Shown here: positions 1 to 7,109 of the stretch, piece after piece | Numbering within the stretch: the stretch's first letter is position 1 | How the letters are laid out: every line of letters starts with the position of its first letter | IMG/VR virus record: IMGVR_UViG_3300020733_000050 | Coordinates: 1-29,509 of that record | DNA from: a virus | Direction: 5' to 3' (one strand) | DNA: 29,509 nt | Program-made: the position numbers and the translations under genes | The notes under the pieces: generated by a model | The model's database searches: none | What the model was told of the DNA's origin: nothing | What the model saw: only the letters and a program-made list of their open reading frames with translations

Positions 1-1
1 G

Positions 2-1948
2 GGACTAAACAGCACAGACGGAAAACTTTACTACAACACTGGTTCTGCTATTGCAGTTTTAGCTGGAGCAGGTGGAGCAGGTATTGCAGGTGGTTCTAAT
101 ACCCAAGTTCAATATAACTCTAGTGGCTCATTGGCTGGTTCTGCCAATATGACCTTTAACGGCACTAGCTTAACTTTAGCTAATGACGCTTCTATATCAG
201 GTCTTACTGTTGGTAAGGGTGGTGGTAGTAACGCTAATAATACGGCTGTTGGGGGTAGTGCATTAGCCTCAAATACAACCGCAGTTCAAAACACAGCATT
301 TGGTTATTATGCTTTACAAGGAACAACTTCTGGTGGTAATAACACAGGATTAGGTTTTGGTGTTGCTTTTAGAAATACAACAGGCACAGATTTAGTGGCA
401 ATAGGAAACTATGCCCTTCAAAATAACACTACTGGAAGTTCTAACGTAGGAATTGGTTCAAACGCTTTATCACAAAACACCACCGCATCTAATAACACAG
501 CAGTAGGTTATCAAGCTGGGTACTCCACTACAACTGCTGCAAATAACTTGTATGTTGGTTATCAAGCTGGCTATAATTTAACAGCAACTAGCGGTGGAAA
601 TTCATTTATTGGAAGTGGTGCTGGATTTACATTTAATTCAACAAGCAATGGATTTCATACATTTTTAGGTTTTAATGCAGGATATAGCACAACAACAGGA
701 CTAACTAATACTGGTTTGGGTGCTTATGCTCTTTATTCAAACACTACCGCATCTAACAACACAGCAGTAGGTTATCAAGCTGGTTATAGTAATACTACTG
801 GAGATGTTACAGCTTTTGGTTATCAAGCTGGTTATTCATCTACTACCGCTACAGGCATTACATTTGTTGGTTCTTTAGTAGGCAAAAACAATACAGCAAG
901 CAATAACACTATTGTTGGCGGAAATGTCAATGGTGTATTAAATCCTGCTTTTTACGCCAATACAACAGGAAATGATAATGCTGGTTTAGGGAATGGTGTT
1001 TTATCCAGCAATACTACAGGCGCAAACAATACCGCTATTGGTTCTAGAGCATTAGCATCTAATTCAACAGCATCTAATAACACAGCAGTAGGTTATCAAG
1101 CTGGATATAGTGGAACAGTCGGTAATGGTAATGTATATTTAGGAAACCAAGCTGGTTATTCTAATAACGCTTCAAACGGAAACTACAATGTAATGGTAGG
1201 TTCGTACGCTGGTTATTCTTCTACAGGATACGGAAATACTTTTGTTGGTGGTAATGCCGCAACTGGTAATGGTGCTGGTTATGTCATGACCTCAGGTTAC
1301 AAAAATACTATTCTTGGTGGCTATTCTGGCAATCAAGGCGGTCTAGACATCCGTACAGCAAGTAACTACATTGTGTTATCTGATGGTGATGGTAATCCTA
1401 GGGCGGTGTGGGATAGTTCTGGAAATTTCTTAACATCTGGTGTCGTAGTTGCTGGAACTTGGGGTAATGGTGGTTTTGGTACACAATATAACGGAGGCGG
1501 TTCATTTTCGGTAACAGGTCATGGAAGTGGAACTTCTAGTGGCACAGCTTATGCTTATTTTGACTACAATAATTCACCAATTGGTTCTATTACTCAAAAC
1601 GGCACTACTGCTGTAGCATTTAATACTACTTCAGATTATCGTTTAAAAACTGATGTAGCACCAATTCAAAATGCTTTAGCTACTATTGAAGCACTTAATC
1701 CAGTTAGCTTTACATGGATAGATGGTCGTAAAGATGATGGCTTTTTGGCACATGAAATTCAAGAAGTATTACCTAATTGCGTAACTGGTGAAAAAGATGC
1801 TGTAAACGAAGATGGCACACCTAAATATCAGCAAATGGATAATAGCGGTGTAATTCCATTCCTTGTTAAAGCCGTTCAAGAACTCAACACCTTAGTAACA
1901 ACCCAAGCAGCCGAAATTGCGGCACTCAAAGCTAAATTAGGAGCATAA
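2..1948 (+). CDS. Tail fibre/spike with YadA-like repeats and C-terminal S74 chaperone domain (5' partial)
   Basis: The frame is open from base 2, so the gene begins left of the window; the TTG at 131 and later ATGs are only internal codons. The first two thirds are Gly/Asn/Ser/Thr-rich with repeated NNTAVGYQAGY-type units, as in the left-handed beta-roll heads of trimeric adhesins and phage fibres. The last ~107 residues (from about 1625) match the intramolecular chaperone / peptidase S74 family: SDYRLK at 1631-1648 carries the Ser and Lys of the self-cleavage dyad, five residues apart as in endosialidases, and the end is helical (AEIAALKAKLGA). Inferred role: trimeric receptor-binding fibre whose chaperone folds the stalk and is then cut off before Ser. 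Protein family is clear; the receptor is unknown. Confidence 0.88.
   Translation, partial: GLNSTDGKLYYNTGSAIAVLAGAGGAGIAGGSNTQVQYNSSGSLAGSANMTFNGTSLTLANDASISGLTVGKGGGSNANNTAVGGSALASNTTAVQNTAFGYYALQGTTSGGNNTGLGFGVAFRNTTGTDLVAIGNYALQNNTTGSSNVGIGSNALSQNTTASNNTAVGYQAGYSTTTAANNLYVGYQAGYNLTATSGGNSFIGSGAGFTFNSTSNGFHTFLGFNAGYSTTTGLTNTGLGAYALYSNTTASNNTAVGYQAGYSNTTGDVTAFGYQAGYSSTTATGITFVGSLVGKNNTASNNTIVGGNVNGVLNPAFYANTTGNDNAGLGNGVLSSNTTGANNTAIGSRALASNSTASNNTAVGYQAGYSGTVGNGNVYLGNQAGYSNNASNGNYNVMVGSYAGYSSTGYGNTFVGGNAATGNGAGYVMTSGYKNTILGGYSGNQGGLDIRTASNYIVLSDGDGNPRAVWDSSGNFLTSGVVVAGTWGNGGFGTQYNGGGSFSVTGHGSGTSSGTAYAYFDYNNSPIGSITQNGTTAVAFNTTSDYRLKTDVAPIQNALATIEALNPVSFTWIDGRKDDGFLAHEIQEVLPNCVTGEKDAVNEDGTPKYQQMDNSGVIPFLVKAVQELNTLVTTQAAEIAALKAKLGA
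491..1104 (+). repeat. Three near-identical 29-nt repeats inside the tail fibre gene
   Basis: Copies lie at 491-519, 755-783 and 1076-1104; the first and third are identical and the second has one difference (aataac versus aacaac). All contain GCAGTAGGTTATCAAGCTGG and encode NNTAVGYQAG. A partly conserved CATCTAA stretch precedes each copy. They are in-frame coding repeats of the beta-roll, 264 and 321 bases apart, both multiples of three. Confidence 0.85.
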
Positions 1949-1950
1949 AA

Positions 1951-2289
1951 ATGGCAACAACATACACAACAACTATTAACTCGATGTTCACAGTAAACAC
2001 ACCTAACCCTGATTATGTGGTTAATGTGTTATTTACTGTATCTGGCACAGACGGCACTCACACTGCCTCTATTGACGGCAACATTCAGTTCGCACAAGAA
2101 GCTAAAGAGTCAGGATTTATTCCTTATGCTAACCTCACCGAGCAAATCGTATTAGGTTGGATTAACGAAGCTACTGATAATCAAGCAAATTACTATGCAA
2201 ATATTGATGGTCAAATTGCCTCAATCGTAAACCCACCAGTTAGCCCACAAAACACACCGCTTCCTTGGGCAACACAAACAGCAGCTTAA
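1951..2289 (+). CDS. Small tail-fibre-associated protein, unknown function
   Basis: A 112-aa protein that starts two bases after the fibre stop. AGGAG at 1939-1943, inside the end of the fibre gene, is a good ribosome binding site seven bases before ATG. The N-terminal half is Thr/Val-rich and beta-like (for example VNVLFTVSGTDG), the middle is acidic (FAQEAKESGF), and the C-terminus is Pro-rich. No signal peptide or membrane segment is seen. Position directly after the fibre suggests a fibre partner or chaperone, but I do not recognise a family, so the role is inference only. Confidence 0.75.
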   Translation: MATTYTTTINSMFTVNTPNPDYVVNVLFTVSGTDGTHTASIDGNIQFAQEAKESGFIPYANLTEQIVLGWINEATDNQANYYANIDGQIASIVNPPVSPQNTPLPWATQTAA

Positions 2290-2301
2290 TAGGAAACCAC
2301 T

Positions 2302-2511
2302 ATGTCCCTTACTGAAAATCTCCTTGCATCCATCCAAGCCGAGTTAGATGTGCTCAAAGCCACTGAGGCGGCTCCTGCTCCAACACCCGAGCCAGCACCC
2401 GTAGTAGTCCAGCCAACCCCAACTCCAGCCCCCGCTGTTGAAGATGATGCCAATGTGCCTCCAGTTATTCGTTTTGCTAGAGAACAGGCTCGTAAACTGC
2501 AAGGTAAATAA
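2302..2511 (+). CDS. Small Pro/Ala-rich protein
   Basis: A 69-aa product with an N-terminal amphipathic helix (LLASIQAELDVLKATE), a central Ala/Pro/Thr linker (about residues 23-45) and a short basic C-terminal helix (FAREQARKLQGK). AGGA at 2291-2294 precedes the ATG. It lies between the fibre-linked gene and the lysis cassette. I do not recognise a family; the linker between two helices would fit a small scaffold or adaptor, but nothing proves that. The AT-poor Pro/Ala run also generates long antisense open frames, which I treat as shadows. Confidence 0.65.
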   Translation: MSLTENLLASIQAELDVLKATEAAPAPTPEPAPVVVQPTPTPAPAVEDDANVPPVIRFAREQARKLQGK

Positions 2512-2516
2512 AAACA

Positions 2517-2765
2517 ATGAACGAGATGGACCCAATCAAAACCGCAAGGGAGCTTGCTACCCATGCCAATGACATTGAGCACCTACAAGCCGACATGGAC
2601 AAGATGATTCAGGAGATGAAAGAGATCAAGGAGTGCATCCAAGCCATCCAGAAAACCTTAGCTGAGGCTCATGGTGGTTGGAGACTGCTACTCGGCATCG
2701 GCGGTGCTGCGGCTCTTTTAGGTGCCATTCTGGCCAATCTGTTCCAAGGCTTTTTGAACAAATGA
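2517..2765 (+). CDS. XhlA-like coiled-coil membrane protein (lysis accessory)
   Basis: An 82-aa protein. Residues ~10-50 form a strongly charged heptad-like helix (HANDIEHLQADMDKMIQEMK) and residues ~57-78 a single hydrophobic segment (LLLGIGGAAALLGAILANLF). This architecture, soluble coiled coil then a C-terminal membrane anchor, is that of haemolysin XhlA-type proteins that act with holins. It is the first gene of a holin/spanin/endolysin run. Its TGA overlaps the next ATG (ATGA at 2762-2765), which suggests translational coupling. An alternative start is the ATG at 2526, three codons in. Family assignment rests on architecture, not on conserved residues. Confidence 0.65.
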   Translation: MNEMDPIKTARELATHANDIEHLQADMDKMIQEMKEIKECIQAIQKTLAEAHGGWRLLLGIGGAAALLGAILANLFQGFLNK

Positions 2766-3013
2766 AACGAGTCAGCAAGATCTTTAATGATCTGCTTACC
2801 GGTGAAGACAACAAGACCCACGACATTGGCCGTTGGTCTTGGATGCTCTCACTTTTGGCAGTCATGTTTGGTGCGGGCTATGAAATGATTGAAAACAACA
2901 TGCCAGCACTAAAAGACTTTGCTGAGGCTGTTGGCATCATCGCTGGCGCTCATGGTGCGGCTGTAATGCTTAAACGGGACGCAGAACCTCATGTGGAAAA
3001 CCCTCCTAACTAA
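2762..3013 (+). CDS. Putative holin
   Basis: I start the gene at ATG 2762, which overlaps the previous stop as ATGA; the longer upstream frame (from 2678) only shadows the XhlA-like gene and is Cys/Arg-rich nonsense. The 83-aa product has two hydrophobic stretches, about residues 27-45 (WSWMLSLLAVMFGAGYEMI) and 52-72 (FAEAVGIIAGAHGAAVML), with a charged N-terminus and tail, as expected for a small two-segment holin. It sits immediately before Rz and the endolysin. By position it would set the lysis time by making holes in, or depolarising, the inner membrane. Confidence 0.6.
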   Translation: MKRVSKIFNDLLTGEDNKTHDIGRWSWMLSLLAVMFGAGYEMIENNMPALKDFAEAVGIIAGAHGAAVMLKRDAEPHVENPPN

Positions 3014-3488
3014 CCTCACCAGCCTAGCTGGTGGTATTTACATCTACCTCATTGTGGCTGGCGCATCTAGCATAATTGCTGGATATGGAGCATATAGCTG
3101 GACATCGGACTACTATATTGCTAAAATAGAAAAGTCCAATTTAGAAGCGGAGCAAAAAGTTAATGATATACAACAACAAGGCGACCGTCTGGTTGCAGAT
3201 TACGTTAAGCAAATTGAACAACTGGGTGATGTCAATGCCAGTCTTCAGCAACAAATTTCTAGTACGGTACGTTTTAATAACAACGGTACTTGTGCTATTC
3301 CTAATGCTTATGTTAGGTTGTACAACGCAAGTGCAACTGGTCAAGCCTCAGCCCCCAGCAGCCTTGATGGAGCCCCCACCTCCCTTGACCTTGCTACCAT
3401 CCTCAGCGTCGCAGCTGAAAACAACTCCAAATACCTCAAAGTAGCTCAGCAGCTTAGAGAACTTCAAGCGTTCGAAAACGCCAAGTAA
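2991..3488 (+). CDS. Rz: i-spanin (Rz-like)
   Basis: A 165-aa protein with one N-terminal membrane segment (about residues 15-37, YLIVAGASSIIAGYGAYSW) followed by a long periplasmic helical region rich in Gln/Glu/Lys (KSNLEAEQKVNDIQQQG). This is the inner-membrane spanin arrangement: anchor plus coiled coil. The gene overlaps the holin end by 23 bases and contains an embedded o-spanin in another frame, the classical lambda-type arrangement. Together the pair would bridge the periplasm and fuse inner and outer membranes in the last step of lysis. A single Cys (NGTCAIP) could allow dimer formation. Implies a Gram-negative host. Confidence 0.85.
   Translation: MWKTLLTNLTSLAGGIYIYLIVAGASSIIAGYGAYSWTSDYYIAKIEKSNLEAEQKVNDIQQQGDRLVADYVKQIEQLGDVNASLQQQISSTVRFNNNGTCAIPNAYVRLYNASATGQASAPSSLDGAPTSLDLATILSVAAENNSKYLKVAQQLRELQAFENAK
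3229..3444 (+). CDS. Rz1: Embedded o-spanin lipoprotein (Rz1-like), start uncertain
   Basis: This frame lies wholly inside Rz in a different register. From ATG 3229 (or 3235) it encodes a Lys/Arg N-terminus, a hydrophobic core (VLITTVLVLFLMLML) and a lipobox ending LGC with the lipidated Cys at 3319-3321. After it comes a short Pro-rich tail (KPQPPAALMEPPPPLTLLP). Signal peptide II plus Pro-rich mature peptide of ~41 residues is the signature of outer-membrane spanins such as lambda Rz1. The frame is open back to 3163, but the hydrophobic signal fits the 3229/3235 starts better. No strong ribosome binding site is seen, so translation may depend on ribosomes reading Rz. Confidence 0.82.
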   Translation: MSMPVFSNKFLVRYVLITTVLVLFLMLMLGCTTQVQLVKPQPPAALMEPPPPLTLLPSSASQLKTTPNTSK

Positions 3489-3509
3489 TCCCCTTAAAAA
3501 AGGAGCTGT

Positions 3510-4031
3510 ATGAATAAAAGGCTATTTTTAGCTATTTGGTTGTGCACGTTAATTTGGGTACTGCAAAACACCCCAATAATGCAAAATGTGGAACAACAAA
3601 TCGTGGCTATTACAAAATCAACATTTGACTTTATTACCCATTTTGAGGGTAAGCGCAATCAGGCATATCAAGACTCAAAAGGGCTTTGGACTATCGGAGT
3701 AGGCCACCTCATTAAATCCGATGAGCAATACCTATTGCACGCCACCCTAACAGATCAGCAAGTAGAAGACCTGTTTAAAAGCGATTTAAAGTGGTGTGAC
3801 GAAGCCGTTAATGAATCGATAAGGGCACCCCTTAACCAGCACCAATACGATGCCCTGTACAGCCTATGCTTCAATATTGGGGCAGATAATTTTAAACGTT
3901 CCGAAGTAGTACACCATATTAACAATCTAGACTATATGGCAGCTGGTAATGCCTTTTTAAATTGGAGTAATCCTCCCGTTTTAAAGACTCGCCGGCAAAA
4001 AGAAAGAGAACTGTTTTTAACTGCAATTTAG
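3510..4031 (+). CDS. Endolysin, GH24 lysozyme with N-terminal signal-anchor
   Basis: A T4-lysozyme-type muramidase of 173 aa that cuts peptidoglycan between MurNAc and GlcNAc. The catalytic pattern E-8aa-D-5aa-T is intact: Glu46 (HFEGK), Asp55 and Thr61, followed by GVGH. The C-terminal half has the usual QYDALYSLCFNIG and KTRRQKEREL segments. Residues 5-19 (LFLAIWLCTLIWVLQ) are an uncleaved-looking hydrophobic segment, so this may be a signal-arrest-release endolysin exported by the host Sec system; Cys12 lies in the anchor. AGGAG at 3501-3505 precedes ATG 3510. It is the last gene of the lysis cassette, and its stop overlaps a terminator. Confidence 0.93.
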   Translation: MNKRLFLAIWLCTLIWVLQNTPIMQNVEQQIVAITKSTFDFITHFEGKRNQAYQDSKGLWTIGVGHLIKSDEQYLLHATLTDQQVEDLFKSDLKWCDEAVNESIRAPLNQHQYDALYSLCFNIGADNFKRSEVVHHINNLDYMAAGNAFLNWSNPPVLKTRRQKERELFLTAI

Positions 4032-4052
4032 GGCATTTTTTGCCCTATTTTT
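4030..4052 (+). terminator. Rho-independent terminator after the lysis cassette
   Basis: AGGGCA (4030-4035) pairs with TGCCCT (4041-4046) across a five-T loop, followed by ATTTTT. The hairpin begins inside the TAG stop of the endolysin. It ends the fibre/lysis transcript. The T-run overlaps the first bases of the conserved motif at 4050. Confidence 0.8.
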
Positions 4053-4070
4053 GCATAAGTAGTATTAGGA
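4050..4070 (+). promoter_or_regulatory. Conserved 21-nt motif, copy A (candidate phage promoter)
   Basis: TTTGCATAAGTAG-TAT-TAGGA, oriented with the + genes and directly after the lysis terminator, about 40 bases before the ATG at 4111. The first 13 bases are identical to two other copies in - strand gene boundaries (27165-27185 and 28601-28621), and the TAGGA end is shared at the same spacing with the second of these. It does not fit a sigma70 -35/-10 layout. Position after a terminator and before a gene argues for a promoter. Confidence 0.55.
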
Positions 4071-4110
4071 GCTGATCACTCCCCAATTCAATTAACCTCG
4101 AGGATATATC

Positions 4111-4719
4111 ATGGACGGATTTAAATCATTACCCAAAATGCAATGCTTCAAAGAAGGCAAGCAAGTTAAAGCAATGTGTGGCGGTGGCTCTTACAAAAAA
4201 GGCGGTAAAGCTGAAAAGAGCGACATGGAGCAAGATAAGAAGCTCATCAAAAAAGCATTTAAGCAACATGATGAAGCTGAGCACGACAAAGAGCCAACTG
4301 AGATCAAGCTCAAAAAAGGTGGTCGTTCTAAGAAAGATTGCGGAACCGTTCGTAAGTATAAAGAAGGTGGTGCAATTGGTGTTTATGGCGCTAAGAAAAA
4401 ATCTGGCGATTTAGATAGCATTGAAAAAGCCAAAGACATCAAACCAGCTAAAGCAGACGCTCCTTCCAAAGCAAGCGAAAAGCCAGCGTTGCGTGGCTCT
4501 GATGTAGAAAAAGAAAAGAGCAAACCAGCTGGTCACAAAGACCCATATATTAAAAGCAAAGAATCTGGTAAATCTGCTGATGCCCCATCTGGCGCTAAAG
4601 AAATGCCAAATAAATATGCCGAGGGTAAATCTGTTAACCCATTTGGTGGTACTGATGCAAAAATGGGATCTGGTTTATCTAGCTTAATGAAAAAGAAATC
4701 TGGCAAGAAAGTTTGCTAA
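4111..4719 (+). CDS. Lys/Gly-rich basic phage protein, unknown
   Basis: A 202-aa, very lysine-rich, low-complexity protein. Visible features are short Gly-Gly blocks after aromatic or Lys residues (GGGSYKKGGKAEK, KLKKGGRSKK, RKYKEGGAIGVYGAKKK) and a Lys/Ser/Pro linker in the second half, with Cys at both ends (PKMQCF, KKVC). GAGG at 4100-4103 gives a good ribosome binding site. It is the first gene after the lysis terminator and before the connector genes. Similar KKGG/EGG motifs occur in other virion-type proteins of this window. A DNA-binding or internal head protein is plausible from charge, but no family is recognised. Confidence 0.75.
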   Translation: MDGFKSLPKMQCFKEGKQVKAMCGGGSYKKGGKAEKSDMEQDKKLIKKAFKQHDEAEHDKEPTEIKLKKGGRSKKDCGTVRKYKEGGAIGVYGAKKKSGDLDSIEKAKDIKPAKADAPSKASEKPALRGSDVEKEKSKPAGHKDPYIKSKESGKSADAPSGAKEMPNKYAEGKSVNPFGGTDAKMGSGLSSLMKKKSGKKVC

Positions 4720-4720
4720 T

Positions 4721-4891
4721 ATGCCAAGCAAATCACAATCGCAAGAACACTTGATGGCTGCTGCGGCACACAATTCTAAGTTTGCAAAAAAGGTTGGTGT
4801 GCCAACTAAAGTAGCTAAAGAGTTTAACAAAGCCGATAAGGGCGTTAAATTAAAATCCTTACCTAAGCGTGTCTCTGGCCGCGGGAGATAA
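4721..4891 (+). CDS. Small basic conserved phage protein (56 aa)
   Basis: The ORF starts at the ATG two bases after the previous stop and ends with TAA at 4889-4891. The product begins MPSKSQSQEHLMAAAAHN and continues with KFAKKVGVPTKVAKEFNKAD, a pattern I recognise as a widespread small basic phage protein of unknown function. It is basic throughout and ends in an Arg/Gly tail (KRVSGRGR). It lies between the Lys-rich protein and the connector gene; the GGGAG in its last codons also serves as the ribosome binding site of the next gene. A nucleic-acid-binding virion or packaging role is only inferred from charge. Confidence 0.85.
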   Translation: MPSKSQSQEHLMAAAAHNSKFAKKVGVPTKVAKEFNKADKGVKLKSLPKRVSGRGR

Positions 4892-4893
4892 TT

Positions 4894-5961
4894 TTGGCTT
4901 ATAGTGGAACCACTGGTCAAACACAAATCAATGTTGACCAATTAATCTCATATGCATTTCGTGATGCTGGTAAAACGGCAGAGGAGATGACACCTGAGTT
5001 AATTGGTACAGCTAAGCAAGCTCTGTTTTACAACTTGCAAAATTTGTCTAATCGTGGCGTTAATCTGTGGTTATTGGAAAACCAATTGTACGGCGCTTTA
5101 ACAGCACAACAGCAATTAGTTTTACCAAAAACCACGATTGATGTGCGTGAAGCAAACTGGGTTTATATTATCAATTCTACAGCGGCAGAGTATTTGCCAG
5201 CGGATAATCCAGAATCGCCAGCGGTGTTTGCTCAAAACATTAATTTGGTATCCACTTCAACCGTTAGTGAAAACTATTTTGGACTGCAGTACCAAGGCTC
5301 TAATCCAGTGTTCTATGTTGGCTTTAATGCTTATGCACCCGCTGGTGAAACGGTAACATATAACTTTGCTTACGAAGTATCTAATGATGGGATTAATTGG
5401 ACAACTGTTCAGCAATTCCCATCGATTACCATGACTGATAAGCAGTGGCAGTACTATAACATCAGTACTACGCCTCCTTATCTGTATTACCGTTTGCGTG
5501 AGACTGTAGCTCCTACATTCTCCATTCGTCAGATTGTATTTTCAACTAGCCAACAAGTTATTCCATTAGCTCGCTTAAATCGTGATGACTACTGGAATTT
5601 ACCTAATAAGCAATTTCCATCAGTTCGTTCACTGCAATACTGGTTTGATCGTACGATTGAGCCTTCTATGTATTTGTGGCCAGTACCAAACAATGACTTC
5701 CAAATGTTCCAATTAGTTGTGGAAGTACAGATGCAAGATGTAGGTTCACTAACTAACCAAATTTATGTGCCAGATCGTTGGCTCAATTGTGTACAAAAGC
5801 AATTGTCTCATAGCTTGGCATTACAATTACCACAAGTGGATATGCCACGTATTCAGTATTTGGAGTTGCAAGCTGAAAAAGCATTCTTGCAAGCTAGTGA
5901 AGAAGATCGTGATAAGTCACCAATTTATTTCCAACCCAACGTGTCATACTACACCAGATGA
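4894..5961 (+). CDS. Putative head-tail connector/neck protein (355 aa)
   Basis: Translation from TTG 4894 is favoured because GGGAG (4883-4887) sits six bases upstream and the protein then starts MAYSGTTGQTQINVDQ; the first in-frame ATG is 38 codons later and would remove the conserved-looking N-terminal helices (DQLISYAFRDAGKTAEEMTP). The middle is beta-rich (SNDGINWTTVQQF, YLYYRLRE). The C-terminal part, with PDRWLNCVQKQLSHSLALQL and then a helix ending EEDRDKSPIYFQPNVSYY, resembles proteins found beside adaptor and nozzle genes in podovirus-like phages. I infer a connector or adaptor role from this resemblance and from neighbours. Its stop overlaps the GIY-YIG start as ATGA. Confidence 0.6.
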   Translation: MAYSGTTGQTQINVDQLISYAFRDAGKTAEEMTPELIGTAKQALFYNLQNLSNRGVNLWLLENQLYGALTAQQQLVLPKTTIDVREANWVYIINSTAAEYLPADNPESPAVFAQNINLVSTSTVSENYFGLQYQGSNPVFYVGFNAYAPAGETVTYNFAYEVSNDGINWTTVQQFPSITMTDKQWQYYNISTTPPYLYYRLRETVAPTFSIRQIVFSTSQQVIPLARLNRDDYWNLPNKQFPSVRSLQYWFDRTIEPSMYLWPVPNNDFQMFQLVVEVQMQDVGSLTNQIYVPDRWLNCVQKQLSHSLALQLPQVDMPRIQYLELQAEKAFLQASEEDRDKSPIYFQPNVSYYTR

Positions 5962-6497
5962 ACACTTCTTTGTATTGGATCCACCATAAAGACCATACTG
6001 ACATGTTTAGTCAGGGGTATATTGGTGTTTCTAAAAACATCGAAGCTAGGTGGTTTAGGCATAGCAAATATTCTGATAATCAACATCTTAAAGCAGCGAT
6101 TAAAAAATATGGTTGGGACAACCTTATTAAAGAAGTTGTTTTAATTGGGGAAGAAACATATTGTTACGATTTAGAAACAAAAATTAGACCAGCCAAACAA
6201 ATTGGGTGGAACATTGCTGAAGGTGGTGCAAAACCGCCTGTGTCACAATATCGCGGAGATAATTACGTTAGTCCTCTTAAAAATAAGTCAAGAAAAACTC
6301 CTTGGATGTTCGGACGTAAAGTATCCGATAAAGAAAAAAAACTTGCTTCTGAACGTAAAAAAGTAAAAGTTAAATACAACGGTATTGTTTATGACAGTTT
6401 TACCGCACTGGCCAATTTTTTAGGATTAAAACACGCAACCCTTGCAAATAGGATCTATAGAAATGCCAAAAAATATGGCTATGAGGTTTTAAAATGA
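5958..6497 (+). CDS. GIY-YIG homing endonuclease with C-terminal HTH
   Basis: A 179-aa free-standing endonuclease. The N-terminal nuclease domain shows LYWIHHKDH, then GYIG (the YIG half), the catalytic Arg region (EARWFRHSKY) and the Glu-bearing segment YDLETKIRP followed by GWNIAEGG. The middle has a basic DNA-binding stretch (SRKTPWMFGRKVSDKEKK, NUMOD3-like), and the end a helix-turn-helix of NUMOD1 type (YDSFTALANFLGLKHATLA). It would cut a specific DNA site and spread by gene conversion. It overlaps both neighbours by ATGA (5958-5961 and 6494-6497), so it was inserted without breaking either virion gene. It is more AT-rich than its neighbours, consistent with a mobile origin. Confidence 0.92.
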   Translation: MNTSLYWIHHKDHTDMFSQGYIGVSKNIEARWFRHSKYSDNQHLKAAIKKYGWDNLIKEVVLIGEETYCYDLETKIRPAKQIGWNIAEGGAKPPVSQYRGDNYVSPLKNKSRKTPWMFGRKVSDKEKKLASERKKVKVKYNGIVYDSFTALANFLGLKHATLANRIYRNAKKYGYEVLK

Positions 6498-7108
6498 GCG
6501 TAATCATGACCTACGATTCGCTGGTGCTCAATATCCAGCAATATATGGAGCGGGATGATGCTGACTTTATTGCTCAGATCCCTAACCTCATCGCTTTGGC
6601 GGAGTCATCGATTGCTGCCGAATTAAAAACCTATTTGCAGTTAATTGTTGTAGAAACCAGTTTAGCAACTAACCAAACTATTTTAAATAAACCAGCTCGT
6701 TGGCGTAAAACGGTTTCTATGAAAATTAATGGTGAGCCTATTTTGTTGCGTAGCCAAGATTATGTATCGCAGTATTTGGCTGAGTCTAGTAATGGTCAGC
6801 CCTTATATTATGCTGACTACGATTATAGCAACTGGAATTTTGCCCCAAAACCAGACGCCACTTATCCAGTGGAAATTATTTACTTTGCTGAAATTCAGCC
6901 ATTGGATGCTAATAACCAACAGAACTTGTGGACTCAAATTGCTCCACAAGCAATGCTTTATGGTGCTTTGTTACAAGCCCAAGGTTATTTAAAAGCTTTG
7001 GATAAGTTGCCAGTTTGGAAACAATATTACACTGATGCACTTAACGCACTCAAAAAAGAAGACAACTCTCGTCGTGTGGATCGCAACACTTCGGTTCAGG
7101 AACCTTAA
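6494..7108 (+). CDS. Putative SU10-type adaptor protein
   Basis: A 204-aa mainly helical protein beginning TYDSLVLNIQQYMERDD and continuing IAQIPNLIALAESSIAAELK. It then has a beta region (KTVSMKINGEPILLRSQDY, YPVEIIYFAEIQPLD), and a C-terminal helical segment (WTQIAPQAMLYGALLQAQGY). This helix / beta / helix order and the PNLIALAE..I..EL pattern fit the phage adaptor family that sits between portal and nozzle in short-tailed phages. The gene is flanked on the left by an intact GIY-YIG endonuclease and on the right by a GIY-YIG remnant. Start 6494 has GAGG at 6484-6487; ATG 6506 is an alternative. Name by family resemblance, not proof. Confidence 0.7.
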   Translation: MSVIMTYDSLVLNIQQYMERDDADFIAQIPNLIALAESSIAAELKTYLQLIVVETSLATNQTILNKPARWRKTVSMKINGEPILLRSQDYVSQYLAESSNGQPLYYADYDYSNWNFAPKPDATYPVEIIYFAEIQPLDANNQQNLWTQIAPQAMLYGALLQAQGYLKALDKLPVWKQYYTDALNALKKEDNSRRVDRNTSVQEP

Positions 7109-7109
7109 T

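Noticed and set aside
473-1110. Repeat series as a CRISPR array
   Set aside because: Irregular spacing, repeats are in-frame codons of a fibre beta-roll, and no cas genes are near; the DUF2800 protein is Cas4-like only in fold.
2678-2761. Upstream extension of the holin-like gene
   Set aside because: Out-of-frame reading of the XhlA-like gene; ATG 2762 overlaps its stop as ATGA and starts the hydrophobic protein sensibly.
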